Shown: in pieces, positions 25,077 through 36,820 of the stretch
Layout: each line of letters starts with the position of its first letter
Position numbering within the stretch: the first letter of the stretch is position 1
Assembly: GCA_036971715.1 (NCBI GenBank)
Contig: JAVHJL010000002.1
Location: forward strand, 4,248,501 to 4,312,500
Direction: 5' to 3'
Origin: Arthrobotrys musiformis
Taxonomy: Eukaryota; Ascomycota; Orbiliomycetes; Orbiliales; Orbiliaceae
Length of the DNA: 64,000 nucleotides
Notes under the pieces: generated by a model
The model's database searches: none
Seen by the model: the letters and a program-made list of their open reading frames with translations, nothing else
What the model was told of the DNA's origin: nothing
Program-made: the position numbers and the translations under genes

Positions 25077-27561
25077 ATGTCGCCTTCCGCTGAAGACCAC
25101 ACGATTAGTAAAACGAACGGCTCCGCCAACGGGACGACCAGCAATCATACTCCTGTTCGTGAGACTTCCGGCAGCTCAACCTTCACCGCTGTCAACGGAA
25201 CCTCAAACTCGACTTCGAATCCGCGGCCGGCGGACTCAATCCGAGTCGCGGGGCCTTCGCCCCCTTCAGGGCAGACACAAGCGCCGGCACCAGCACCTGC
25301 CCCAGCACCACCCCAGGCGCACTCTCCCAGCCATCAACTCCAACTTCAAAACAACCACCACAACCACCACCACCACCACCACAACGCGCATCACAACCAT
25401 CGGAGCCAGACTGCTTCTCACGCTTCCCAGTCTGGCAGCGGGGACGAGGACGCCGGCGACCATAGCGATATCACTGGATCGAATCTGCAGTCTCCCGTGA
25501 CCCCGAATTCTCATCCCGACCCAAAGTACGCACAGGCTGCTGCCGATATCAGGCCCCTATCTGTACGTCCTTCAGGCAGCCCCGAGGGAAATATTCAAAA
25601 ACGGAAGAGATCGAATTCTGCCGAGGCTGCGAACCGTGCTGAAAACTACGGCCAGATCCGGGAAATGTCGACTGAGGTTGTCCAGTACCATGGCCACAGT
25701 ATGCCGATGACGAACGATACCCGTATGGTGGACGTATCTGATGGACCCCGGGACGATATGATGCCGGACCGCCATGCCCCTGAGCACATCGCCCAGAGGG
25801 CCAGTGAGGAAGCCGCCAAGTTGGAGGACCTGCGAAGCCGGGACCCAGCCGTCTTCGAGGCTCACGTGGCACAGCAACTCCAAGGGACACCACAGAGTGA
25901 CCATATCCGTTCATACAACCCCAACATGTCCCCAAACATGAGCACTATCAACGGGAACGGTCCGACTACTCCTGGTCAGCCTGAAACCAAGCGGAAGCGT
26001 ATCTTTAGCAACAGGACAAAGACAGGCTGTATTACGTGCCGAAGGAGGAAGAAGAAGTGTGATGAGGGCAAACCTCATTGTTAGTACAAACCGACCTCTT
26101 TTGATATTTATTTTTACCATATGAAACAACTAACGGGTATGGCAAACACCAGGCAATAATTGCAAGCGTGGAGGGTTTACTTGTGGTGGATATGCTGGTA
26201 AGATTAATCCCTTTGTGGGACCACTCACTCCCACCGACGCTCCCGGCCATCCTCAACATCTATATAACGACGCCGCGTCAACCAACTCTGGTGCATCCGG
26301 CTCCCTCTTTGCACGAGGCCAACAAGCTGATTCGATCTTGGCAAATGGTCCAGCTCCTATTAATGCCAGTTTTGCTACCATAACCACTCCTGTTATGAGA
26401 GCACCCCAAGAACGTCCAGTTGTAAGTACAATATATTTTGCCACCTCGACTACGTCCTCGGTCTTTAAGTCTTATATCTTCCTACTAGCAACTCCCCCCA
26501 CCCGAATATACTCGCCATCAGATCGCTCAACCTGCCCAGCCTCTCGTGATCCAGCAGACAACCATGCCACCCGAACCAAAGCCATTCGGCGCTACAGGAT
26601 TGTCGCTCTCCGGCCCTGCCCCTCCACCACAGATCCAGCCTATTCGACGGGATTCCGGTGTCAACCAACATCTACCAGGCCCCGAGCCACCAAAGCCTCA
26701 ACAAAGTCAGGTTTCTCCATTCTCTGGACCACGAGTTCCACCACAACCACCACTCCCTCAAAGATTCTCTTCTACCGAGAAGGAAAGGATGCTTAATGGT
26801 GATCTTTTCCATGCATTTACGCCAGAGTTGATCGAAGAACGAGAGAGATGCCGCGCTGCCTGCTGGAGATTCAACAATGCTGCTAATCCCACATTGTGTA
26901 TCTCACGAGAGGAGAAGTTGCGTCTACAGATGGAAATATTTAGACCATCTGCTGGAACCAGAGGCCCTCAAGGGACCGCTTGGCACGGTGACATTGCAAA
27001 CGCTCATCTGAGGAAGAATTTGGGCATGCAGGATCCCGTCTACCCGGTCAACGAGGAGCCCTGGATCGAAGTCCCCTTCATGTGTGACTACGGTTACAAT
27101 ATCACTCTTGGCCCTGGTGTCTTCATCAACTTTGGTTGCACCATCATCGACACCTGCTCTGTAAGACCTTTGAACCCTTCATCCCTTAAAATCTTGACTA
27201 ACCGTCAAATCAGGTGACAATTAAAGCCCGAACTCTCATCGGACCCAACGTCAACATCTACTCGGGCACTCATCCACTCAACCCTAGGACCCGTAACGGG
27301 ACTAAGGGCCCCGAATTCGGCAAGCCAGTGATCATCGAAGAGGATTGCTGGATTGCCGGAAACGTTACTATCCTGTGAGTATTCCTCGCCAGTTTTTCCT
27401 TAAATCAACCCTGTATGCTAACATTTTATAGTCCTGGCGTCAAAATCGGCATGGGTGCTACCGTCGGCGCTGGCGCTGTTGTCACCCGGGATGTCCCTCC
27501 CCATACCGTTGTCGCAGGAAACCCTGCCAAGGTCATCAAAGGTATCATGGAGCACGAGTAA
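25077..27561 (+). CDS. Zn2Cys6 DNA-binding cluster fused to a maltose/galactoside-type O-acetyltransferase
   Basis: Five exons in phase (25077-26079, 26153-26421, 26489-27160, 27214-27374, 27432-27561) give 744 aa. Order: a disordered N terminus with Pro/Ala and a His-rich run (residues about 77-107); a Zn2Cys6 binuclear cluster with Cys at 318, 321, 328, 335, 338 and 345 (C-x2-C-x6-C-x6-C-x2-C-x6-C) preceded by a basic KRKR stretch; a Pro/Gln-rich linker (about 350-515); a Mac (maltose acetyltransferase N-terminal) domain from about 520; and a left-handed beta-helix hexapeptide-repeat domain to the end. SGTHPL carries the expected catalytic His668, and V-V-A-G-N-P-A is the family's C-terminal signature. 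So the enzyme part looks intact. The first intron interrupts the zinc cluster. Whether the protein binds DNA, acetylates sugars, or both is unknown. Similar fusions exist in other ascomycetes as far as I recall. Confidence 0.92.
25305..25398 (+). repeat. low-complexity Ala/Pro then His/Asn codon run
   Basis: CACCAC/AACCAC triplets encode a His/Asn-rich tract after an APAPAPA-like segment in the disordered N terminus of the fusion protein. It is a simple-sequence region within coding DNA. Confidence 0.7.
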
Positions 27562-29430
27562 AGCTCGTAGCTCTAACAATCGAATATACGGCGTCCGGGC
27601 TAGCCCTTACCCGCAACCTTGCGGTTGTCAGCGCGCTGCCCTCACGATATTCCTTCTCCCTTTTTTCTCACTTCATTTTAATCTCATATTTCCTTTCATC
27701 TCCTAATCATCTCTTCATTTCCTTCTCTTTAATCTCCTTGCTGCCGTATATGTTATTAAAACTTGTACTCTTCCCATTGTAACGGCCACTTTGCACGGAA
27801 ATGTTTTAACGACAAAAAGAAAATCTAGGGTCGGGGAGTCATGCGGAATTCGTCTGGCGTTAATCGTTTCCTAATTTTCATCATGCTTTTCCTGCATGTC
27901 GTTTCCTTACTACTACTACCACCACCCCTTTCAGCCGGTTTGCAGAACACTGTGCTGTTCATCTAATAAACCACCCCCGAGGAAAACCCCACCAAGGTTT
28001 TCTACCTGATCTGATTTATGAGACAACTTTCTTCCTCTACCCTTCCCCCATTCACAGTACATTTGTATTTTTTTTCTTACATAATTTTGTTCCTACTCCG
28101 TTCTGTCTTCTTCTTGTTTATGGGATGTTTTGTTTTCTCTCAGGCTTGTGCTTTTATGGGTTGAATTCCGCATGACTCGTCGACGTTAGAAGGGCGTTAA
28201 TTCTGTTACACTTTGGAATGATTATACACCAAAAACAAATCCTTCCTGTTTTGCATCTAATACATGTCTTTTTTCTTGATTGCCTTGAATTTTTTCTTGT
28301 TCTTCTCTTTTCTTTAAATGTACAGAGATCCAGGGTCACAAAAACGGAGATCCTTTTTACCTCTTCGAAAGTTCCAAAGCGAGCGAGCAAAGCAATTTCT
28401 TCTCTCTATGTTCTCGTCCAGCTATAACATGGACGCCAACTAGCCTGTCTCTCTTGGAACTTCCACGTTCCTCTTTTTTTTTTTTTTTAACTTTCTCTTG
28501 TCAATTTACCAACCTTTTTTTACCCATGTAGACATGCCAACCGCTTTCTTTCTGTCTCTCTCTCTCTATCTCTTCTTGATTTTAAAAAATACCAAAAGGC
28601 GGAAACGAGTCTTCCAGGAAACCTTTCTATGTTGGGTTTTTTGTACATCGTTGGGTTTCGTGGAAGACTTCCTTTTTGAACCTCTTTTGCGCAAATCTCT
28701 TTCTCCTTCTTCACACGGCGGTGATATTATTGTGATATGTGCGCCTATTTTTTCTCACCAAGCTCGATACTAGCGTAGCTTTTATCACTGCTCCCTTTTG
28801 ATATATATTTTTTTTGTTTTGTGAGATGCTCGACCTTGATGTTTCTGGTTGATGGGTCTTACGTTTTTTTTTTTTGTCTTAAAGACGCGACGCTCTTTGT
28901 GTATGTACTTATGTATGTATGTATTTATGTACATTCCTTGTTTTTAGAAAAAAAATACGATCCTTTCAGAGTATTTTGTGGTTGTTGTTAATTGGGGTTG
29001 TTTGTGGGAAGAGGAAGAGGGGTGTAGATTGGCCCCCTGACATAGAATGCACTGAAAGGTTGGTATAATTGTTCTAGGGATGAGAACTCACTGGGTTTAT
29101 AAGACGATATAGCTGACTCGGGGTCCTGTCATCGGGACCTAAACTTTGGTGATGATGTTGGGAGAGATAGTATTGGGCGAAGACGGCCTGATGCTTCTCC
29201 TTTTTATTGGTGGTCACTTTCGACTGCCAACCCACCTGTAGGAATGTCTGTACTGCTGGGCTCCCTAGTCGAATGCGCATAGTTCTACCACAATGTTCTT
29301 CTATATCACTGGCTTTGTATACTACCACCGCACGTAGCGGCTGAAATCTAGATATAGATAGTAATACGCAGCAAAAACATTATATTCGCCTATATAACCC
29401 ACAAAGACTTATCCCTTAATAAAAAGTACA
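27562..29430. other. T-rich intergenic region
   Basis: I see no gene. Pyrimidine-rich 3' flank (about 27640-27730) is followed by T-rich DNA with poly-T runs near 28470-28490 and 28866-28876 and a TATG/TGTA microsatellite-like stretch at about 28900-28932. Confidence 0.5.
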
Positions 29431-29553
29431 GTCCGCGTAGAGTAGTGGTCATCTCGCCAGAATCACAATCCTTATTTCCCCGTTGAATAATCGATGGGAG
29501 GAGTAGAGTTTGTAGAACTCTGGATATCGTCGGTTCGAACCCGACCGCGGGCA
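29431..29553 (+). tRNA. tRNA-Val(CAC) with an intron
   Basis: A full cloverleaf can be folded. The acceptor stem GTCCGCG/CGCGGGC is 7 bp (one T-G pair) with discriminator A at 29553. The D arm is 29440-29455 (3 pairs plus one mismatch). The anticodon stem is CCAGA (29457-29461) with TCTGG (29519-29523). The T arm is GTCGG-TTCGAAC-CCGAC (29529-29545). The anticodon loop reads A-T-C-A-C-A then, after a 50-nt intron at 29468-29517, C; the anticodon is CAC at 29464-29466, which reads GTG valine codons. The intron sits one base 3' of the anticodon, the standard nuclear position. The B box GGTTCGAACCC is perfect and the A box nearly so. A TTTTT run at 29559-29563 can stop RNA polymerase III. Confidence 0.88.
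29468..29517 (+). other. tRNA-Val intron
   Basis: Fifty bases between nucleotides 37 and 38 of the tRNA, to be removed by the tRNA splicing endonuclease. It was delimited by the anticodon stem pairing on both sides; a shift of one base is possible. Confidence 0.75.
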
Positions 29554-30468
29554 AGCTTCTTTTTGCCTTTCCAGGCTACAAGGTTGCTCAGTTGTTTCTC
29601 TCTTTTTTTTTGGTTTTGGGTTTTTTGGAGTGGATTGGTCGAGATCGCGATGGTGGTTTTGGATCGGCCGATGCGGGTGGTTGGTGTTGTTTTGTTACCT
29701 TTTGGCGGGTGGGCGCAGCGGGTTGCCGTTTATTTGGTAGTATTGAGGCGGGAAGCCGGTGGATTGCATTTAAGGGCAAGGCAGAGGAGAGCGCCTCCCA
29801 GACTGGCTTAAACTGATTGTTTAAGTGCATTTACAGGGCCATATACTACGGTGCCATTGCATGATCTTGACGATGGTATCTTACAGACTTGGTGGCTAGA
29901 TTATTACTAGAGCTATAGAGCATACATTCTAGGCTGCTATATGGGCTGTGTGATATATACCGACGCTTGACTGCACGGTAGTTAGCTTGAGGGCTCCATC
30001 CAAGCATATGGATTCCCGGTATGGACTGAAGCTATATACTGGACAGGAGTAGACCCCCTCATAGCCCTGTGCTTTGGGGTTTTACATTATCAGCATGGTC
30101 TTGTAATCACGACTATATCAACCGCCAGAGCTTGTTATATCACAAACGCAAAAAGTCAGTGCGATGTGATGCGAGGTTGGTTCGAAATCTGGATTATTTG
30201 TTGTCGCCGTTGCATTTTGTGCGTTGCGTTTGTCCACGTGACGTTGTCTCTGGCCAATCAGAAGCCGGCGATTTCATTTGTGACGGCATGGGTCCACTTA
30301 TCTTCCGCTAACCTCAACCTCCAAACTCAAACCGAAGGAAACACCCGCCAGATGTTATAACGCCCTTCCACCCCCCCCAGTCGCCACTCTTCGCCCCCCT
30401 TCATCCCGCCGCCGTCCCTTTCTCTCTCTCACATCCTGGGCCTTCCGTTATCATACAACATCTCCGCA
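29554..30468. other. intergenic region, promoter of the complex I subunit
   Basis: No gene is seen between the tRNA and the complex I gene. The right third is pyrimidine-rich leader; E-box and CCAAT motifs at 30235-30260 are listed separately. Confidence 0.5.
30235..30260 (+). promoter_or_regulatory. CACGTG E-box and CCAAT box upstream of the complex I gene
   Basis: CACGTGACG at 30235-30243 (E-box overlapping a TGACG half site) is followed by CCAATCA at 30254-30260, about 210-230 bases before the start codon. CCAAT elements bind the HAP/CBC complex, which is known to regulate fungal respiratory genes. The match is by motif and position only. Confidence 0.5.
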
Positions 30469-31296
30469 ATGGCCTCGATAATACCACGACGTGCCCTGGC
30501 GGCTAGGAGCGCTGCTGCCGCCCTCATCCCTCGAGGTATGTTTCCTCCCCTCCTCCCCCTCGAACCCCCCATTGACCGCTAACTTTGGCCGGCCAGCATC
30601 CCTCGTCCCAGCTCTAGCAGCCCAACCCCACCGCGACTCCTCAAGTCTCTCAACCCAGCGACCCACCAGCGTCGTCAGACGCGAAGTCCCACTCCCGAGC
30701 CAGCAGAAACCCGAAGGCGTCGTCGATTACGCATTGTACGTCCTCACACCCATCTAACCCTCCACATCTCCCACTAACAACCCTACCAGAACCACCCTCG
30801 ACGCCATCGCAAACTGGGCCCGTCAGGGCTCCCTCTGGCCGATGACCTTCGGTCTCGCCTGCTGCGCCGTAGAAATGATGCATCTCTCCACCCCACGCTA
30901 CGATCAAGATCGTTTAGGAATCATTTTTCGCGCTTCGCCCCGTCAATCGGACGTCATGATTGTTGCCGGCACGTTGACGAATAAGATGGCCCCCGCGTTA
31001 CGACAGGTGTACGACCAGATGAGCGAACCGCGCTGGGTCATCTCCATGGGCAGCTGTGCGAACGGTGGTGGGTATTACCATTATAGTTACAGCGTTACGA
31101 GGGGTTGCGATCGGATTGTGCCGGTGGATATTTATGTGCCTGGGTGTCCGCCTACGGCTGAGGCTTTGATGTATGGGATTATGCAGTTGCAGAAGAAGAT
31201 GAGGAATACGAAGGTTTGTGTTTCCTTTTGCTCGCTGATGGTGGTTTGGGATGCTGACTGTGGAATTAGATTACGAGAATGTGGTATAGGAAGTAA
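30469..31296 (+). CDS. NADH:ubiquinone oxidoreductase 20-kDa subunit (PSST/NDUFS7/NuoB), mitochondrial
   Basis: Core complex I subunit of the inner mitochondrial membrane that carries iron-sulfur cluster N2, the last electron carrier before ubiquinone. Four exons in phase (30469-30535, 30597-30735, 30790-31213, 31270-31296) give 218 aa. The first 50 or so residues are Arg/Ala/Ser-rich without acids, a mitochondrial targeting peptide. All four cluster ligands are present: Cys93 and Cys94 in LACCAVE, Cys158 in GSCANGG and Cys188 in PGCPP. The last exon has only 9 codons including the stop and supplies the conserved MWYRK ending, so the 3' splice is well supported. Length and motifs match fungal orthologues. 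I give no gene symbol since naming differs between fungi. Confidence 0.97.
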
Positions 31297-32775
31297 TTGA
31301 CCCGTAGCTCGATGGAGACACAAGTTACTTCGCACACCTCTCCTCCCCTCTATTATAGAGGGCAGGAACGGGGTTTTTGGTCATCCTTTGCATTTTTTTG
31401 TGTAAATATGTGTTTTAGGCTTTTTTTCATTCGGTTCTAAAGCGGTTTGTAGTATATCTTAAAAAAAGAGAAAAGATAACAATTTTTATAGAAGCTTAGA
31501 GGCAACGGTAGACTGAAGATATCGTTTCTTGGTCATACAAGTTCTGTTAGTAGTACGAGGAGAGTATTCCAGATAGACTAGTATCCCAATAGGATCCTTT
31601 GGGTAGCTTGTTCGCCCCATTTGTGACGTCTGGGAACGAGACCAGCTTGTTCATATATATCAAGTATCGAGACTGGTTTTTATTCAATCCGATCGTTATC
31701 CGTACAGTAGCATCGAGACCAGGCCCTCCCGGCCGCACAGATCTAAAGCTGGTGTACATACATCCCCAAAACCCGATGAAGATAAACGAGCACACGCTCC
31801 AACCATCAGACCTCGATCCTTCACGGAACCCAGTATACTACCAGCCATATTCTATATCAGTCCGTAATCTGCCCACCATCGACGTTTAAGACGCTTTAGC
31901 CCAGAGACCAGTTCACAAAGCTTTAGTTTCCAAGAGTGAAGATGGAGAGAAAACAAAGGATAGTATATATCATTCCATTTGGTATCACAGAAGTTACAAA
32001 AAAAAAAGAACCTAAGCAATAGTACAGTGAAGTCGGAGGAGAAGGATGCAGGATGGAGACGAGCAACAGCGCCCAGAAGAGGATGAGGAGCAAAAAAGAC
32101 AAAGCATAAAAGGAAAATCCAAAAGAGCCGAAAAAAGAAATGCAATGCACGATTCCCTCCCGTGGACACAAGAACCCCTTTGAATCGAATGATAGTTGAA
32201 CAAGTTACATATAAAAACAGGAGAAAGAAAAGAAAGAGAACCCCTTTAAAACATTTAGAAGAATATGCGCGATTTGAAGACAAATTCAAAAGGGCGGATA
32301 TATCAAGAGAAAATCATCACCTTCTCTCTCGTTTTCATCCCCGGAAGAAGAGGTTCCCAGTTGTTGCCCCCGGATATAAAAACGCGTGGGAAGAACTTGG
32401 GTTGCTTTAGAAAGAGGAGGAGGAGGGAGGATAAAGCGGGTATGGGGAAGGGGAGAGGAGAGAGAGAGAGGCGCGGAAAAACATGTTATCTTACAAAGGA
32501 ATCAGAATTGATAAGAAACGAGGAACGAGGAACGGGAAACGGGGAAAAGATATTTGGTCTCAGACCTGCGTTGACGTTTTATTCATCACGATGCCAATAA
32601 AACCTAGTAAGAGAAGAATAGACGATTTGGAGGGAAGCAGTGGGAAGGCTACCATCTGTTATCGATGGTAGCCTTCCACGTGCTTCGCCCCAACATCGTC
32701 GAGAAGCAAAAATGAAGAAAGGAAACAGATGAGATAAAGATCTCAAGACAGGCACAAAAAGGCGATTTGATTTAA
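31297..32775. other. convergent intergenic region
   Basis: It lies between the ends of the complex I gene (plus) and the H1-like gene (minus). No gene is seen. The right part (about 32200-32560) is purine-rich. A perfect hairpin at 32643-32677 is listed separately. Confidence 0.5.
32643..32677. repeat. perfect 14-bp inverted repeat (hairpin) in the 3' flank of the H1-like gene
   Basis: Arms GGAAGGCTACCATC and GATGGTAGCCTTCC are separated by 7 bases. The stem extends by three more pairs (GTG/CAC) if one G is bulged. It begins 99 bases downstream of the H1-like stop codon, so it probably lies in that 3' UTR. Confidence 0.9.
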
Positions 32776-33436
32776 TCAAGCCTTTGTCTTGGTCTTCTTG
32801 GTGCCCTTTGCATCGGCAGCCCTAATAAGAAAAGCATGGGTTAGCGGGACTTCAAAGATACGTGCTTTTTGATGTGTACAAAATGCTAAACTTCAATTGG
32901 TAAAAAGCAAGTAAAAGGACGCTCGGCGACTGGATTCAAGCTCATCTCGTGATTCGGGACTTGCTCGGCGCTGAGGCCAACAAAATCAAAAAAAAACAAT
33001 CAAAAAACCAAAGAAACAAGCATGAATTCGATGGGATATTCATTTTGTGTTTGTTTTTTTTGTATCTGTTTTGATGTTTTTTTTGTTTTGTTTTTCTCGC
33101 CGTTGGGTGGATGAATGCTTGGAGATGAACTTACTTGGTCTTTTTGGCTGCAGCAGCCTTGGGCTTTGGGCCCGGCTTCTTCTTGGTAGTGGCTGCCTTT
33201 GCCTTCTTGACGGCAGCAGCAACCACTTTCTCGACCTTCTCGGCCTTCTCTTTGATGACTGCCGTCTTCTTCTTCTTGGGGGCAGCAACCGGCTTGGTGA
33301 CACCGGAAGAGAAGATCGTTCGAGGAACGACAGCGCGAGTAGATCGGCGAGTAGGCTCGGTTGGAGTGGCTGGCTTCTTCTTACGGCCAGGGCCAGATTT
33401 GGCGACAGTCGTAGCAGTATTGTTTGTGGGAGCCAT
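32776..33436 (-). CDS. small Lys/Ala/Pro-rich chromatin-type protein (histone H1 tail-like)
   Basis: Exon 1 is 33436-33135 and exon 2 is 32821-32776; the 313-nt intron has donor GTAAGT and acceptor TTATTAG, and phase is kept through a split Lys codon. The product is 115 aa. It has GPGRKKKP near residue 15 and KKPGPKPK near residue 86, both AT-hook-like, surrounded by AKK, KPK and AAAKK repeats like the C-terminal tail of linker histone H1. No globular winged-helix domain is visible, so it is not a complete H1. It may be an H1-tail-only or HMGA/AT-hook-like DNA-binding protein; nuclear location is inferred. The intron is long for this window. Confidence 0.8.
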
Positions 33437-35929
33437 TGTTATTGATTTTTTTTGATGTGAGAGTTATTGATGAGATAGGTTTGGATGAAGATAGTGTTGA
33501 GGTGATGAGCTTTGATCAGGAGATGAAATGTGGAGGAAGATTGGTTTGGTTGATAGGAGAAGAGGGGAGAGAGTTTGATAGTTGGAAGATGGAGAAAGTT
33601 GTCGGATATTGTTTTTTTTTTTTTTTTGCTTCCTCGCTCTTGCCTTTTAACGTTGGCGTGTGGGTGGAAAACAAAACCCAGCAGGGAAAGCTTTCTGATA
33701 GAGGCAAAAATAATTCCTTTGCGATCGGAAAAACAGGGAGATTTTTGCAGGAAGGGATTCTACGGATAACCGCGATGATGTTACAGATGGTTTCTTTGCT
33801 GGGAAAAAGGCAGGATGCTGTGTGTCGACTGTGCGATGGGAGCTGGTTGATGAAGTGAAGTGGAGTTGGTTGGGAAGATGGAAGTGAAGTGAGGTGGGAG
33901 ATTGTTTGGGGGGAAAACTGAGGTGGCTGAATTCTGGCGGGGGGAAGGAAACCACATCAGCTTTTTATACTTCGCAGCAGCAGATCGACTGGCCGCTCTT
34001 TTTCCGCACACCTCTTTTTCTGTCTAATAAAATAAATATTCTATTTCTTATATTCTCCCACACCTTTTTTTTATATAGCAAAATTCACTTTTTATTTGTT
34101 TTAATTTGTTTTGTATTGTTCGGTGGTTTTAGAATGTCCACGTTTGTTTTGGTTTTTATCGCTCATCCGATGGTTCGATAGCTGCTCGAGTTAGATCCTG
34201 CGACATGGCAGCGGCGGCGGCTCTGGTAAAAGGAATCGTTCGAAGGTTCCATTTTCCGCACGTGTCGCATGTTGTTATTCTTTTGCGCCCGGCCCTAAAT
34301 TCTGCTTAAACTTCTATTTCTTCTTCTTCTTCCTCCTCCGTCATAATCATATTCCAGTCGGCTGGACCTTGATATGTGCGGCCGTATGCAATGTAGGAGC
34401 CAGGTCCAGGTTTGTTAGCCGGTTGCGACGTGTACAAGCCTCCTGGGCCCCCCTCTTCACCGGCCTGGCTTTGCTCACCCCCATTGACCTTATGTTCCCT
34501 CCGATAGGGGAGATGCGGAGGTGGATGTGGAGTATATGTCCATCACATATTAGTCAATTCTTCATGCAGGTTCGCCATTCCGTTCTTCGCTTGTTCTTTT
34601 TAATTCGATAACCTTGATAAAGGTCAGGACTTAAGCCTCCCTTTTTTTCTTCTTTTCTTCTATTCTTTTCGTTTGAAGTGCGCATGGTCATTTTTTCAGC
34701 CATGGGGAGTATACTTTTAATACCAATACTACAATATGTTACAACGGTTGCTAAGCTGAAGAATTCATTTTTTTTTTGTTTACTTATCTATCTTTTTGCA
34801 ATTTGTTTACGAAAAGGTATTACCGTCTACTAGTTTTTCTCTTTCTTGTGATATATCTATCTTCCATTGTTACATTTACATTACATGATACTAGCCCACT
34901 CCGTAGTTTCTGGTCGCAAAACCGTAGTCTGGGGCAAAACCGTTTTAATTCGAGCTTAGCGTTTAGGTATAATTCAGTTAGTGATCCGCATTGCTCCCGT
35001 TGCACAGTGAAGCTTTAACGCCCACCCCTTCCCCAAGCTTCCTGCCCTGGTGGGACCGATTGGATCGGTTCCGGCAAGGTAAGGTAGGGTAAGGTGTCAC
35101 AAGATGTTCCCAGCTCCCTTTTCCCGATTTCAAAATATCACGGATGCAACATGCGTTGGGATTTCGTTCCGTGGATTCCCACGTGTGGCTCTAGGGATCG
35201 TTTTGAGTATTATCATATCTGGGAACGAGACTATTATCATATTATTTGATGGAAGATGAATATTTGAAAGGTGATGGGTAAGAAGAGGTATACGTAATCA
35301 CTGCGGACGGATAATCCAGTGGTTGGGAAAGGTATTCCACCGTTAGATATTCAGTTTCGTTTTTGGGGGTGAGGTCAGCCTGTGCTTCCAGCTGAATCAT
35401 TGCGACCCCTCTTTTGAATGACATATGTCACCCTAAATAACCTACAACTCGATTACAATCACGGCTTATAGAAACGAATGGAAAAGAATATACCACAATA
35501 TGATTATCTGTTTGATCAAAAACAATCAAGTTATGGACGAAATATAAAGGGTTCCTTGGGACTATATTGATGTTCTGCTATTGCGTGCTGACGATGTCGG
35601 CTGACGGATCTCGAGCTGAGGTTCCCCCACCCGACAGATATATAAACTCGAGCTCGATCTCAACAAAAAGCAGATATCTAATAATTTACTGGCGTGCGTA
35701 GTCCGCTGGACAATTAAGAGGGATAAAATATCTTCTATGCAAAAAATCTTAAAGCTTGTGGTTGGAAAGTTTTTGAAAAGGATGTATACAATTAGCCATC
35801 TGGTCGGTAGTTCTCTATGGACCTCGGGTAGTCTGAGATGTTATAACGTTACCATACTTTCTGTGATTTTGTAAGCTATGTATGTGTACTTGTATAGATA
35901 CCAAACCTGAATTTTTCTATCGTACTGAA

Positions 35930-35970
<41 letters not shown>

Positions 35971-36820
35971 GACGAGACATGAAGCATCTTCTCCTACCGT
36001 CCTGCTCAAGCGATGGTTGCGAATCTCATGTGTATTTTTAAACCCAGCCTCGGAAAGGAAAATCGAGCTGACGAAAAATCCACACCTCCCAAAATGAAAA
36101 TGTATATCACACTAGAATATCGATTCCCTGAGGATAGCCACAAGGAGAAATAGTTATATATCCTTACTTTTATAAATATAATTATAAATGTAAAATGTAA
36201 AATAAAAAAAATCCAAAGCCTCGTTAGTTCATCAAGAGAATATCAATACCAATAATCCCTTTAGCTGGTACCGAGATGTAGATATACTACACCTCACCGC
36301 ATCAAAACGAGTATAATCTCATCCATGCACAAAATTTTAAAACCCGAAACTAAAAGGTCCAAATTTATAATCCCCTAACTGCAGAACTTACTACTCTGCT
36401 CCACAATAATGGACACAAGCAGATCTACCTCGCTCTAATATTTAAAAGGGATATCGATCCTGTCGTCGATACCAACCGACAGAAACCGGGAAAAGGTAAT
36501 CAGTATCTAGCATAATACACGCTGGACTCTTAAGACCCCTTCTCTCACAATTTCGTCACATATTGAAAAATAAATTCATGATTGACCAAGAATAAATAGG
36601 TAGATAGCAATCCACCATTCATCATCATTCAACTCATCGTTAAAAAGCAAGATCAAAAAAAAAGAATAGAAAAGGTAAAAAAACGTCGTCACATACTCAA
36701 AAAGAAACAAAGGACAATGATATATAATCTATATATCAACCCGCTCCACCACAAATAATAACCATCATACCCCCCACAAAACACAAAAAACAATGCTAGC
36801 TCAATTCATTCAAGAAAAAA
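33437..36820. other. AT-rich intergenic region
   Basis: I see no gene. Short open frames lack composition or splicing support. A TATAAAAAG motif on the minus strand near 33965 is a possible distant promoter element for the H1-like gene. Poly-T 33612-33627, an (AAT)14 microsatellite and strongly AT-rich DNA from about 36100 to 36800 are the visible features. Confidence 0.5.
35929..35970 (+). repeat. (AAT)n microsatellite
   Basis: About 14 uninterrupted AAT units, read directly in the sequence. Confidence 0.95.

Noticed and set aside
26198..26215. GCTG|GTAAGA as a donor within the fusion gene
   Set aside because: Reading through keeps frame (YAGKINPFVGPLTPT) into the well-supported donor at 26422, so no intron is needed there.
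31599..31889. 96-codon frame after the complex I gene
   Set aside because: It starts at TTG and sits in a convergent 3' region without supporting signals.
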